From Bacteroidota bacterium (lineage in GTDB: Bacteria > Bacteroidota > Bacteroidia > AKYH767-A > JABDAW01), in contig JAHEYM010000108.1 in assembly GCA_023251595.1 (NCBI GenBank), forward strand, positions 1 through 10,123: a stretch of DNA of 10,123 bases, in the 5' to 3' direction. Positions 1-8,500 of the stretch are shown here, one piece after another; the stretch's first letter is position 1, and the number at the start of each line of letters is the position of its first letter. The notes beneath the pieces were generated by a model. The model worked only from the letters and a program-made list of their open reading frames with translations, ran no database searches and was not told the origin of the DNA. The position numbers and the translations under genes are program-made.

Positions 1-31
1 ATCGTTAAACAAATTGAAAGATTTATTATGA
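1..31 (+). CDS. 3' end of an upstream gene, possibly the outer-membrane channel of the efflux operon
   Basis: Reading from base 2, the frame gives SLNKLKDLL and then TGA at 29-31. That stop overlaps the ATG at 28-30 of the next gene in the ATGA arrangement typical of translationally coupled operons. Only about nine codons are visible, so no family can be assigned. A TolC-type outer-membrane protein is a common partner upstream of adaptor-permease pairs in Bacteroidota, but that is inference from context. The frame starting at base 1 is also open, so the adaptor frame itself could extend leftwards; the overlap makes a separate upstream gene more likely. Confidence 0.5.
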   Translation, partial: SLNKLKDLL

Positions 32-981
32 GAGTAAAATTGATCAGGTTGTTTCGGATTAGGATTAAGATCATGATGCCAACGTTCATGCTGCTTTTTC
101 TTGTTTCGGCTTGTAAACATAAGCAGGCAGCGGATTCTGACGATAATAATGTTGCCAGAACGCCTGTGACGATTTGCTACGTTGATATAAAAACTTTAAG
201 CGAATATTTTGAATTGAATGCGACTTCGAAATTTCAAAGAAGAATTTCTGTGAAGGCAACCGCAACGGGTTATGTTGACAGTTGCCTGATTAACATCGGC
301 GATGAAGTGAAGGAGGGGCAAACTTTATTCGTTCTGAAAACAAAAGAAGCGTCAGTATTGGGAAATTCTTTTAATAAAGATAGTCCATTTAATTTTGATG
401 GATTAATTCGGATAAAATCAAATAAAAGCGGTTTGATATCTACACTCGATCATCATAAAGGTGATTATGTTCAGGATGCTGAACAACTCGCGACCATAGC
501 TGAAAAGAGCAGTCTTGTTTTTTTGGTTGATGTTCCTTACGAAATGAAAAAGTATTTAAAAACCGGAGGTGAATGCGAGATAATTCTTCCTGATAAGGAA
601 GTGATTAAAGGTATCGTTTCTTCAGAATTTCCTGTTGTTGAAGCCGTTTCACAAACGGAAAGTTATATTGTTCAACCAATAAATCAATTATCGATTCCGG
701 AAAATTTAATCGTTCATATCCGTATTTTGAAGAACAAAAAAGAAAAAGCAATCACCTTACCCAAAGGATCAATTCTTACAAACGAGACCCAAAAAGAATT
801 TTGGGTAATGAAATTAATCAATGATTCTGTTGCAGTAAAAGTACCGGTAAAGAAGGGCATGGAGAATTATGAATCTGTAGAAATTCTTGAGCCGGAGTTG
901 AAAGATTCTACAAGAATCATTCTTGAAGGTGGTTATGGATTAAGTGATACTTCAAACGTGATGATTCAAAAAGCAGATTAA
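28..981 (+). CDS. RND efflux periplasmic adaptor (membrane-fusion protein), lipoprotein, short form
   Basis: This 317-residue protein should link an RND pump to an outer-membrane channel in the periplasm. Residues 1-29 form a type II signal peptide: a basic n-region, a hydrophobic stretch at about 16-28, and a V-S-A-C lipobox that makes Cys29 the lipidated residue. Residues about 73-108 (ATGYVDSCLINIGDEVKEGQ) are one half of a lipoyl/barrel-sandwich domain. Residues about 125-160 (SGLISTLDHHKGDYVQ) are the second half. Beta-barrel and membrane-proximal regions follow to the end. Only about 16 residues separate the two lipoyl halves, so the usual long alpha-hairpin that meets TolC is absent; AcrA-like adaptors are nearer 400 residues. 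The ATG at 28 is chosen because it overlaps the upstream stop as ATGA and has GAAAG seven bases upstream; ATGs at 73 and 76 are alternatives. It overlaps the permease gene by one base (TAATG). Family assignment is firm; substrate is unknown. Confidence 0.88.
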   Translation: MRVKLIRLFRIRIKIMMPTFMLLFLVSACKHKQAADSDDNNVARTPVTICYVDIKTLSEYFELNATSKFQRRISVKATATGYVDSCLINIGDEVKEGQTLFVLKTKEASVLGNSFNKDSPFNFDGLIRIKSNKSGLISTLDHHKGDYVQDAEQLATIAEKSSLVFLVDVPYEMKKYLKTGGECEIILPDKEVIKGIVSSEFPVVEAVSQTESYIVQPINQLSIPENLIVHIRILKNKKEKAITLPKGSILTNETQKEFWVMKLINDSVAVKVPVKKGMENYESVEILEPELKDSTRIILEGGYGLSDTSNVMIQKAD

Positions 982-3900
982 TGAAGAATTTTTTCTCCGC
1001 TCACAAGAATTCAACTTCATTCGTTTTGGTAATAATCCTTTTGGGTGGATTTTTTTCATGGTCGAAAATGAAATCCTCTCTTTTTCCGGAAATCACTTTT
1101 CCGAAAATAAAAGTAATCGCCGACAACGGCGAACAACCGGTAGATAAAATGATGATAATGGTTACTAAACCATTGGAGAATGCCATCAAACAAATCCACG
1201 ATCTTAATCTTGTTCAAAGTGCTACAAGCCGCGGTTCATGCGAAATTTCAGCATTTCTGGACTGGGATGCAGATGTAGATTTATGTCAGCAAAGAATAGA
1301 ATCGAAAATTAATGAAATCAGAAATGATCTTCCTCCGGAAACAAAAATTACCGTAGAGAAAATGAACCCGGCTTTACTCGCTGTGATGGGTTATTCCGTC
1401 GAAAGCAGCGGTAAAGATCCCATTGAATTAAAACAGATTGCGAATAATATTATTAAACCATTTCTTTCTCAGGTTGATGGTGTTTCTTCAGTTCGGATAC
1501 AAGGTGGTGAAACGAAGGAATATCTGGTTGAACTAAATGCAGGTAAAATGAGTGCGCTTGGTATCACACCCCAGATGATCGTCACTGCAATGTCTCAAAC
1601 AAATTTTCTGAATTCAAATGGATATTCTGTTCTTTATAAAAGACTTTATCTAACGGTAACAGACGCCGGAATTTATAATATGAATGATCTTGAAAATGTC
1701 GTGATAAGAAATGACGGAAAACGAATCATTTTATTAAAAGACATTTCAAAAGTGAGTATATCACCAAAGGTCGAGTATATAAAAATATATGCCAATGGGA
1801 AGGAATCAGTTTTGGTGAATGTCTTTCGTCAACCGAATGCGAATCTGAATGATGTTTCTTCTGCTATGAAAGATAAAGTAGAAGAACTGAATCAGATATT
1901 ACCGGAAGGAATACGTTTAAAACCCGTTTATGTTCAGTCAGACTTCGTCCATGATTCTATCAACGGAGTTACGGAAAGTGTTTGGATCGGATTATTACTC
2001 GCCATCATCGTTGCCATAGTTTTTCTGAGATCTTTTAAGGCGAGCGTTGCCATTCTTATTACAATTCCTGTAACTATTGCATTGAGTTTAATTGTTTTAT
2101 TGCTGATCGGGTATGATCTCAATATAATGACACTCGGCGCATTTGCAGCAGCTATCGGATTAATTACGGATGATGCTATTGTCGTGGTGGAGCAAATTCA
2201 TCGGACGCACGAGGAACATCCTCATGAGAGAACTTCTTTTTTGCTCGTTCAATCTATTCGTTATTTGCTCCCATCTATGATCGGTTCTTCACTGAGTACA
2301 ATTGTTATTTTTCTTCCATTTATCATTATGAGTGGTGTTGCCGGTGCCTATTTTACAGTGCTGACAAATACCATGATGATTATTCTTGTTTGTTCATTTT
2401 TTGTTACCTGGCTTGGCTTACCTGTCATATATTTAATTCTTTCGCACGATCGTGCCCCGGTAGACAATGAATTTCAAACCGTCGTTGCTTCAACCCGCCA
2501 TCATAGTTGGATTTCCTTTTTCATTCGCAAACCATGGATAAGTTTTATCATGATAATTTTGTTGGTTTGTGCAGGATATTTTATATATCCGAAATTGGAA
2601 ACCGGATTTCTTCCGGAGATGGATGAAGGAACTATTGTTTTTGATTATAAATCACCCGCCGGAACTTCTATCGATGAAACAAACAGAATGCTTCATTCTT
2701 TGGAAAAAATTATTATGTCTGTGAGTGAAGTAGAAGGATATTCCAGACGCAGTGGTACCGAAATGGGTTTTTTTATTACTGAGCCAAACAAAGGTGATTT
2801 TCTTATTCAATTGCAAAAAAATCGCAAACGAAGTACCGAAGAAATTATCGCAGAAATACGGTCAAAAGTCTCAGCAAATCAACCTTCTCTCGAAATAGAT
2901 TTCGGACAGATTATCAGTGATATGATCGGTGATTTAATGAGTACTGCAAAACCGATTGAAATAAAAATATTCGGTCCCGATCCACTTAAATTGAAAAAAT
3001 TTGCAGGAGATATTTCCGAAATTCTGGATAGCGTGAAAGGCACCGCCGACGTATTTAATGGAATTATTATGGCGGGACCAACCATCGAAGTAAAACCCGA
3101 TGCAATACAACTTGCTCAGTATGGAATAACGCCTACAGATTTTCAGTTTCAGTTGCAGACTCAATTGGAAGGTGTTGTGATTGGAAATATTCTCGAAAAT
3201 CAACAGGTAACCAACATACGAATGCGATACCCTCAAAGAGAGTCGCTTAATTCTTATGATCAGGAATGGCAGTCTATATTTCTTCCGAATGGAAAAGTAA
3301 AACCATTTTCGGAATTTGCCAGTGTTAATATGGGTGAAGGAGTTGCAGAAATTTCAAGAGAAAATCTTCAATCCATGATTCCGGTCTCCGCGCGATTAGA
3401 TGGTCGGGATCTTGGATCAGCGATGAAAGAAATTAAATCAAAAATCCATTCAAATATTCATCTCCCCGACGGTTATCATATTAAATATGGTGGTGCTGCT
3501 GCTGAGCAGGAAAAATCATTTGATGAACTTTTATTTATTCTCCTGCTTGCAAGTTTGTTGGTTTTTGCAACTCTTCTTTTTCTGTTTAAAGATTATCGCG
3601 TAGCATTACTTATATTGATTCTTGCGGTACTTGGTGTTTCCGGTTCCTGGATTGCTTTATATATAACACACACCGATTTAAATGTCGGTAGCTACACCGG
3701 ACTCATCATGATTATCGGAATAATTGGAGAGAATGCAATTTTCACTTTTCAACAATTTAAAACTTCTATAAGAAACAGTTCTGTTGATGATGCAATTGTA
3801 TATGCCATCGCAACACGTCTCCGCCCGAAATTAATGACAGCCCTCGGAGCAATCATCGCGCTGATGCCACTCGCTCTCGCAACGAATCGTGGCGCACAAA

Positions 3901-4040
3901 TGCACCAACCGCTCGCGATTGCGGTCATCGGTGGGTTCGTCATCGCACTCCCATTGCTCCTAATCGTTTATCCTTCCATGCTTCGACTTATTTTCCATCG
4001 AATGAAGCGGCGCCCCTCACTCTCGGTCCCTCTCCCATAG
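981..4040 (+). CDS. RND-superfamily efflux transporter permease (AcrB/CusA-like inner-membrane pump)
   Basis: A 1019-residue proton-driven inner-membrane exporter, close to the usual 1020-1050. It has the standard RND plan: TM1 at about 12-30, a porter domain at about 31-330, TM2-TM6 at about 333-486, TM7 at about 519-536, a second porter domain at about 540-845, and TM8-TM12 at about 848-1000. Diagnostic stretches are the TM4 Asp pair D397-D398 (GLITDDAIVVVEQ, the AcrB D407/D408 position) and GFLPEMDEGT at 542-551 after TM7. TM10 reads GIIGENAIF, with Glu917 where AcrB has Lys940. The LPEMDEG stretch recalls the metal-efflux (CusA/CzcA) branch, but I cannot assign a substrate. The ATG shares its A with the adaptor stop, indicating coupled translation. 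The last codons (about 1012-1019, PSLSVPLP) and the stop lie inside a palindromic repeat, so the native tail may have been replaced. Confidence 0.95.
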   Translation: MKNFFSAHKNSTSFVLVIILLGGFFSWSKMKSSLFPEITFPKIKVIADNGEQPVDKMMIMVTKPLENAIKQIHDLNLVQSATSRGSCEISAFLDWDADVDLCQQRIESKINEIRNDLPPETKITVEKMNPALLAVMGYSVESSGKDPIELKQIANNIIKPFLSQVDGVSSVRIQGGETKEYLVELNAGKMSALGITPQMIVTAMSQTNFLNSNGYSVLYKRLYLTVTDAGIYNMNDLENVVIRNDGKRIILLKDISKVSISPKVEYIKIYANGKESVLVNVFRQPNANLNDVSSAMKDKVEELNQILPEGIRLKPVYVQSDFVHDSINGVTESVWIGLLLAIIVAIVFLRSFKASVAILITIPVTIALSLIVLLLIGYDLNIMTLGAFAAAIGLITDDAIVVVEQIHRTHEEHPHERTSFLLVQSIRYLLPSMIGSSLSTIVIFLPFIIMSGVAGAYFTVLTNTMMIILVCSFFVTWLGLPVIYLILSHDRAPVDNEFQTVVASTRHHSWISFFIRKPWISFIMIILLVCAGYFIYPKLETGFLPEMDEGTIVFDYKSPAGTSIDETNRMLHSLEKIIMSVSEVEGYSRRSGTEMGFFITEPNKGDFLIQLQKNRKRSTEEIIAEIRSKVSANQPSLEIDFGQIISDMIGDLMSTAKPIEIKIFGPDPLKLKKFAGDISEILDSVKGTADVFNGIIMAGPTIEVKPDAIQLAQYGITPTDFQFQLQTQLEGVVIGNILENQQVTNIRMRYPQRESLNSYDQEWQSIFLPNGKVKPFSEFASVNMGEGVAEISRENLQSMIPVSARLDGRDLGSAMKEIKSKIHSNIHLPDGYHIKYGGAAAEQEKSFDELLFILLLASLLVFATLLFLFKDYRVALLILILAVLGVSGSWIALYITHTDLNVGSYTGLIMIIGIIGENAIFTFQQFKTSIRNSSVDDAIVYAIATRLRPKLMTALGAIIALMPLALATNRGAQMHQPLAIAVIGGFVIALPLLLIVYPSMLRLIFHRMKRRPSLSVPLP

Positions 4041-4091
4041 GAGAGGGATGTGAATTCCCTTCTCCTTTGGGAGAAAGGCTGGGGATGAGGG
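4014..4091 (+). repeat. 78-bp REP/BIME-like palindromic repeat (full copy, two hairpins)
   Basis: The element is bounded by CCCTCA (4014-4019) and its reverse complement TGAGGG (4086-4091). Inside are two hairpins with 4-base loops. The first is 4028-4035 paired with 4040-4047, a perfect 8-bp stem. The second is 4060-4065 with 4070-4075, extended after one mismatch by 4057-4058 with 4077-4078. The 3' half recurs inverted at 9394-9428. Palindromes of the CCCTCTCC/GGAGAGGG type next to a CTGGGG tail are known as dispersed REP-like repeats in many bacteria. The first hairpin contains the permease stop codon (4038-4040). Neither stem is followed by a T-run, so this is not a classic intrinsic terminator, though it may protect or end the efflux transcript. 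Confidence 0.85.
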
Positions 4092-4118
4092 TTGAATCCG
4101 AACAATTTCGTATTATTG
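4092..4118 (+). promoter_or_regulatory. Weak candidate promoter for the yqeY-like gene
   Basis: TATTATTG at 4111-4118 differs from the Bacteroidota -7 consensus TAnnTTTG at one position. A TTG lies at 4092-4094, 16 bases upstream, which is slightly short for the -33 element. The predicted transcript would begin at about 4123 and give a leader of roughly 14 bases. The site lies immediately after the palindromic repeat that ends the efflux operon, so separate transcription would make sense. The match is imperfect in a low-GC stretch and could be chance. Confidence 0.25.
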
Positions 4119-4136
4119 CAAAAAATACTAAACAAA

Positions 4137-4583
4137 ATGAATCTCGAAGAACAAATTAATGCAGATCTCAGAACCGCGATGCTCGCAAGAGACGAAGCAT
4201 CGTTGCGCGGATTAAGAGCAATTAAAGCAGCCATTCTTTTACAGAAGACCGGTAGTGCCGAAAGTATTTCTCAGGCAGATGAAATTAAAATGTTGCAGAA
4301 ATTAGTGAAACAAAGAAAGGAATCTTTAGATATATATAAATCTCAGGAGCGTGAAGATCTCGCCAAAAAAGAAATGGAAGAAATTGCTGTCATCGAGAAG
4401 TTTCTTCCTAGCATGATGACAGGCGATGAACTCCGATCTGTCATCAAACAAATTATCGAATCGACCGGCGCAAAATCACCTGCCGAAATGGGAAAAGTAA
4501 TGGGTGCTGCCTCCAAACAATTGGCAGGCAAAGCCGATAACAAAGAAATTTCGACAATTGTGAAAGAATTGTTGGGAGGATAG
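4137..4583 (+). CDS. yqeY: GatB/YqeY domain-containing protein
   Basis: This 148-residue cytoplasmic protein matches the YqeY family in length (about 147-150) and layout. It begins LEEQINADLRTAMLARDE, followed by LRGLRAIKAAIL. Residues about 80-100 (MEEIAVIEKFLPSMMTGDEL) hold the typical EIAVIEKFLP segment, and the end (SPAEMGKVMGAASKQLAGKA) is typical of the C-terminal helical domain. That domain resembles the tail of the GatB subunit of tRNA-dependent amidotransferase; tRNA-linked function is suggested by the homology, but the physiological role is not settled. The ATG at 4137 is preferred over an in-frame TTG at 4092, because the extra 15 residues would start at the edge of the palindromic repeat and the family begins at about this Met. 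There is no clear Shine-Dalgarno, only an A-rich run, usual for this phylum. Its stop ends one base before the end of the convergent Fic pseudogene. Confidence 0.92.
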   Translation: MNLEEQINADLRTAMLARDEASLRGLRAIKAAILLQKTGSAESISQADEIKMLQKLVKQRKESLDIYKSQEREDLAKKEMEEIAVIEKFLPSMMTGDELRSVIKQIIESTGAKSPAEMGKVMGAASKQLAGKADNKEISTIVKELLGG

Positions 4584-4584
4584 A

Positions 4585-5382
4585 TTATAGTTTAATCGAA
4601 ATCCCTTCCAAACCTTTTCTATATTTTTCTATTTCTCCGGAAAGATATTTTATGTGTTGAGAACACAGAAAATCACTGAAAATATTCGGATTATTATCTT
4701 CTCGTGAATCATTAAGTGCCTTGATGTACGCAGGTTTATCTTCAACATAAACTATTGAGAGAAGCTGTTGATGATATGCCTGAATATAATTCATCAAAAG
4801 TCTTGATGTACGTCCGTTTCCATCAAACCAGGGATGAATTGAAACTAAATAAAAATGCGCCTCAAAAGATAGACGGTAGATCTCTCAAAGGTCTGATAAA
4901 ACATTTAATTTTTTATCCAATTTGGCACAGAGTTCTTCAACCATACCGACAACTTTATCGTGATTTATTAATGAAGTGGTTCCGGCAGTCACATTTCCAA
5001 GAGGAAAATTACCTTTAGTAACATCATAAATTCCAAGATCAGTATTATAAATTTTCCCTGAATTCTGATTTACAATTGAATTTATTTGTTTTAAAAATTC
5101 AGGTTCGATCGAATTCTTCTCGGCTGCTTTTTGGAGGGTGAATAATAATGCTTTATAGTGATCATTTACCATGAGATGATCATTCATCGGTTTCCCTTTT
5201 GAAGTGATATCTTCATCAATGAGTAGAGCGGTTTCTTCGTATGTAAGTGAACTTCCTTCTATTGCAGAACTGTGATGCACAATAGCAATCCGGTTGAATT
5301 TTTCGAAATTAATTACCTTATCCAATCCAAGTTCAAGAAATTCGGTTGTTTTATTTTCTAAATCTAACCAAATGGAACTCAT
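4585..5382 (-). pseudogene. Fic-family AMPylase-type protein, interrupted by an in-frame TGA
   Basis: Read through one stop, this is a 265-codon Fic protein. Fic enzymes usually transfer AMP from ATP to target hydroxyls. Near the N-terminus SSAIEG (5254-5271) fits the class II inhibitory motif [S/T]xxxE[G/N], whose Glu blocks ATP binding. The catalytic motif HPWFDGNGRTSR (4801-4836) matches HPFxxGNGRxxR with His, Asn, Gly and Arg intact. Between them TGA at 4885-4887 follows LNVLSDL and precedes EIYRLSFEAHFYLVSI. Both sides are in the same frame and read as continuous Fic sequence, so one base substitution explains the break (for example CGA or AGA to TGA). No ATG occurs between the TGA and the catalytic motif, so the upstream product lacks the active site. 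The Met at 5382 is preferred as start; the one at 5442 lies in a hairpin repeat. The gene lies downstream of metH on the same strand. A sequencing error remains possible. Confidence 0.85.
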
Positions 5383-5392
5383 GGGATATTCT

Positions 5393-5416
5393 GTTCGTTT
5401 ATTGGTTCGTTTAATT
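5393..5416 (+). repeat. 12-bp tandem duplication upstream of the Fic pseudogene start
   Basis: GTTCGTTTATTG is followed at once by GTTCGTTTAATT, two 12-bp units that differ at two bases. It lies just upstream (on the minus strand) of the preferred Fic start at 5382. The unit is a multiple of three, so it preserves the reading frame and would encode a repeated KRTN/KRTE if translation began at 5442. It is probably replication slippage. Confidence 0.6.
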
Positions 5417-5425
5417 ATTATGAGT

Positions 5426-5468
5426 CGATGGGTTTCATCCATCGCTAATATATTCCACCCTTTCAGGG
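5426..5468 (-). repeat. Two-hairpin palindromic element between metH and the Fic pseudogene
   Basis: CGATGG (5426-5431) pairs with CCATCG (5439-5444) across a 7-base loop, and CCCT (5458-5461) pairs with AGGG (5465-5468) across a 3-base loop. The upstream in-frame Met codon for Fic (5440-5442) sits in the first stem. That argues that the frame upstream of 5382 is repeat DNA, not coding sequence. The layout of two small palindromes is reminiscent of dispersed intergenic repeats in Bacteroidota, but only one copy is visible here, so membership in a family is not shown. Confidence 0.5.
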
Positions 5469-5492
5469 CTTTCGGGATTATTTGTTTTTTAA

Positions 5493-5540
5493 CTTTTCAC
5501 TCTTTCATTCTTTCACTCCTTCATTCTTTCACTCCTTCAC
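5493..5540 (-). repeat. Six tandem 8-bp units abutting the metH stop
   Basis: On the + strand the units are CTTTTCAC, TCTTTCAT, TCTTTCAC, TCCTTCAT, TCTTTCAC and TCCTTCAC, so the pattern is TCYTTCAY with a diverged first unit. The last base of the array is the last base of the metH stop codon (TAG, 5540-5542 on the minus strand). In the metH direction the units read as purine-rich GTGAAGGA/GTGAAAGA. There is no palindrome, so this is not a terminator. The array is a simple-sequence satellite likely to vary in copy number. It has no spacers, so it is not a CRISPR array. Confidence 0.8.
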
Positions 5541-8500
5541 TAAACCTCTCCCAGACTCTGTCTCAGCCATCTTTCCATTTCCGGAATGCTTGATCCTTTT
5601 CGACGTGCATAATCTTCCAATTGTTCGCGGGTTATTTTTCCTAATCCGAAATATTGTGATTGAGGATGTGAAAAATATAATCCGCTTACACTCGAAGCGG
5701 GCATCATCGCCATACTGTCGGTTAAATATATACCTGTATTTTTCTCAACCTCGAAAAGTTCAAATTGCAATTTCTTTTCAGTATGTTCGGGACAAGCAGG
5801 ATATCCCTGGGCAGGACGAATACCAATATAATTTTCTTTAATTAGTTCTTCGGTTGAAATATTCTCATCCGGACTATATCCCCAAAATTCTTTACGAACT
5901 TTTAAATGCATTAATTCTGCAAATGCTTCTGCCAATCGATCTGCCAGCGCTTTTATCATGATCACAGAATAATCGTCATGATCTTTTTCAAATTCCGCAA
6001 TCTTTTTCTCGATACCGATTCCGGTTGTGACAGCGAATCCACCTATATAGTCATGAACCCCTGTTTCGCGGGGTGCGATAAAATCTGATAATGCAAGATT
6101 CGGCTGTCCATCGGGTTTTCGGGTCTGTTGACGCAAGGTGTGAAGAACAGTTTTCGACATGTGTCCTTCTTCATCCGAATAAACTTCTATATCGTCCGAT
6201 ACTGAATTCGCACGATAAAATCCGACTACACCATTTGCCTGCACCCATTTTTCATCAATCATCTTTTTCAACATGATCTGTGCTTCGTCAAAAAGTTTTT
6301 TTGCTTCAGTACCTCTTTGCGGATCAGAAAATATTTTTGGATACGATCCTTTCATTTCCCAAGTATGGAAGAAAGGGGTCCAATCTATATATTTGGAAAT
6401 TTCACACAAGGAATAATCTGTGAATACTTTATTTCCTGTGAATTGTGGTTTTGTAATTTTTGATCGAACCCATTCGTTTTTTAATTTATTAGCACGGGCT
6501 TCACTCAACGGAATAAATTTATCATCCGATTTCGATTTTAAATTTAATATACGCAGCCGATCATATTCCTCATTTACCTGTTTAACGAGTGCTCCTTTTA
6601 AATCTTTTGAAAGAAGAGAAGCCGCAACACCAACGCTTCTTGACGCATCATTCACATGAATAGCGGGTTGGGAATAATTTGGTGAAATTCTAACAGCAGT
6701 ATGAACTTTCGAGGTAGTAGCCCCACCAATGAGTAATGGAATATCAAATTTTTCACGTTCCATTTCTTTTGCGACGTGTACCATTTCATCAAGAGAAGGT
6801 GTAATTAATCCACTTAGTCCGATGATATCTACATTTTCTCTGCGTGCAGTATCGAGAATAATATTCACCGGAACCATCACGCCTAAATCAATAATTTCAA
6901 AATTATTACAAGCCAATACTACACCCACAATATTTTTTCCAATATCGTGAACATCACCTTTCACGGTTGCCAATAGTATTTTTCCGGCAGTTTTGCTGAC
7001 ATCGCCCGGAGCTTTTTCTGCTTCAAGAAACGGTAATAAATATGCAACTGCTTTTTTCATCACCCTCGCACTTTTTACCACTTGGGGAAGAAACATTTTT
7101 CCCGATCCGAATAAATCGCCGACGATATTCATTCCTTTCATCAACGGACCTTCAATTATTTCCAGTGATCGGGAATATTTTTCACGCGCTTCAGTTAAAT
7201 CTACTTCAAGAAAATCGACAATTCCTCGTACCAATGCATGCGCTATTCTTGCATCAACATCACCTTTTCTCCACTCCTCTTCTTCACCGACTTTCTTTAC
7301 TTCACCTTTAACTGTCTCCGCGAAGGTTATTAATTTTTCAGTCGCATCTTCTGTTCTATTTAATAAAACATCTTCCACCAAAGTCAATAAATCTTTCGGA
7401 ATATCATCATATACCTGCAGCATGCCGGCATTTACAATTCCCATATCCATACCCGCTTTGATAGCGTGATAAAGAAATGCAGAATGAATGGCTTCACGAA
7501 CGGTATCATTTCCGCGGAAAGAAAAAGAAACATTACTAACACCACCACTGACTTTCGCATACGGAAGATTATTTTTTATCCAACGGGTAGCTTCAATAAA
7601 ATCGAGTGCATTTAATCTATGCTCCTCCATTCCCGTTGCAACAGGAAATATATTCGGATCAAAAATAATATCTTCAGCGGGAAAATGAATTTCTTCCGTT
7701 AATATTTTATATGCTCTTGAACATATTTCTATACGACGTTGAAGCGTGTCCGCCTGACCATTTTCATCAAACGCCATGACGACCATTGCAGCACCATATT
7801 TTTTTACAAGATTCGCTTGTTCTCTGAATTTATTTTCTCCTTCTTTAAGTGAAATAGAATTAACTACAGATTTTCCCTGCACACATTTTAATCCCGCTTC
7901 GATAACCGTCCATTTAGAACTGTCGATCATGAAAGGCAATTTTGCTATATCGGGTTCGGCTGACATGAGATTAATAAATTTCACCATAGCCAACTCGCTA
8001 TCGAGCATACCCTCATCCATGTTAATGTCAATGACCTGCGCGCCGCCATCCACCTGATCTTTCGCGACCGCCAGCGCGCCCTCATAATCGCCCGATTTAA
8101 TTAATCTCGCGAATTTTCTGGAACCCGTTACATTTGTTCTCTCACCAATATTTACAAAATTACTTTCTGGACGAACCACGACAGGTTCAAGTCCTGAGAG
8201 ACGTAAAAGCCTTGCAGGCGTTGGTCTCACACGCGGTTTACATTTCGCTGCTGCTTCTGCAATATGTTGAATATGTTCGGGTGTCGTTCCGCAGCAACCA
8301 CCGGCAATATTTACAAAACCACTTTCCAGAAAATCATGAACCTGAGAACCCATGTGTTCGGGCGTTTCATCATATTCTCCGAATTGATTTGGGAGTCCGG
8401 CATTCGGATATACACTTACAAAAAACGGCGCTTTTTCAGAAAGTTCTTCTATATATGGACGCATGGCAGCCGCTCCCAGCGCGCAATTAATGCCAACACT

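Noticed and set aside
2934..3236. Antisense open frame of 100 codons inside the permease gene
   Set aside because: It is a shadow of a well-conserved RND gene, with no recognisable domain or start signal. The other antisense frames in the permease and metH were rejected for the same reason.
4028..4078. Intrinsic terminator of the efflux operon
   Set aside because: The hairpins are strong, but neither is followed by a T-run and the first contains the permease stop codon; the repeat explanation fits better. Some terminating effect is not excluded.
4092..4136. TTG start giving a 163-residue YqeY-like protein
   Set aside because: The extra 15 residues begin at the repeat edge and do not fit the family N-terminus; the ATG at 4137 gives the normal length.
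4885..4887. TGA in the Fic gene as a reassigned Trp or Gly codon
   Set aside because: TGA ends the DUF433 and DUF5615 genes and the upstream partial gene, and Trp is encoded by TGG throughout metH and the permease.
4755..5018. Plus-strand open frame of 87 codons across the Fic region
   Set aside because: The opposite strand carries the Fic motifs in a single frame; this one is low-complexity shadow coding.
5493..5540. CRISPR-like array
   Set aside because: The units are 8 bp, contiguous and without spacers.
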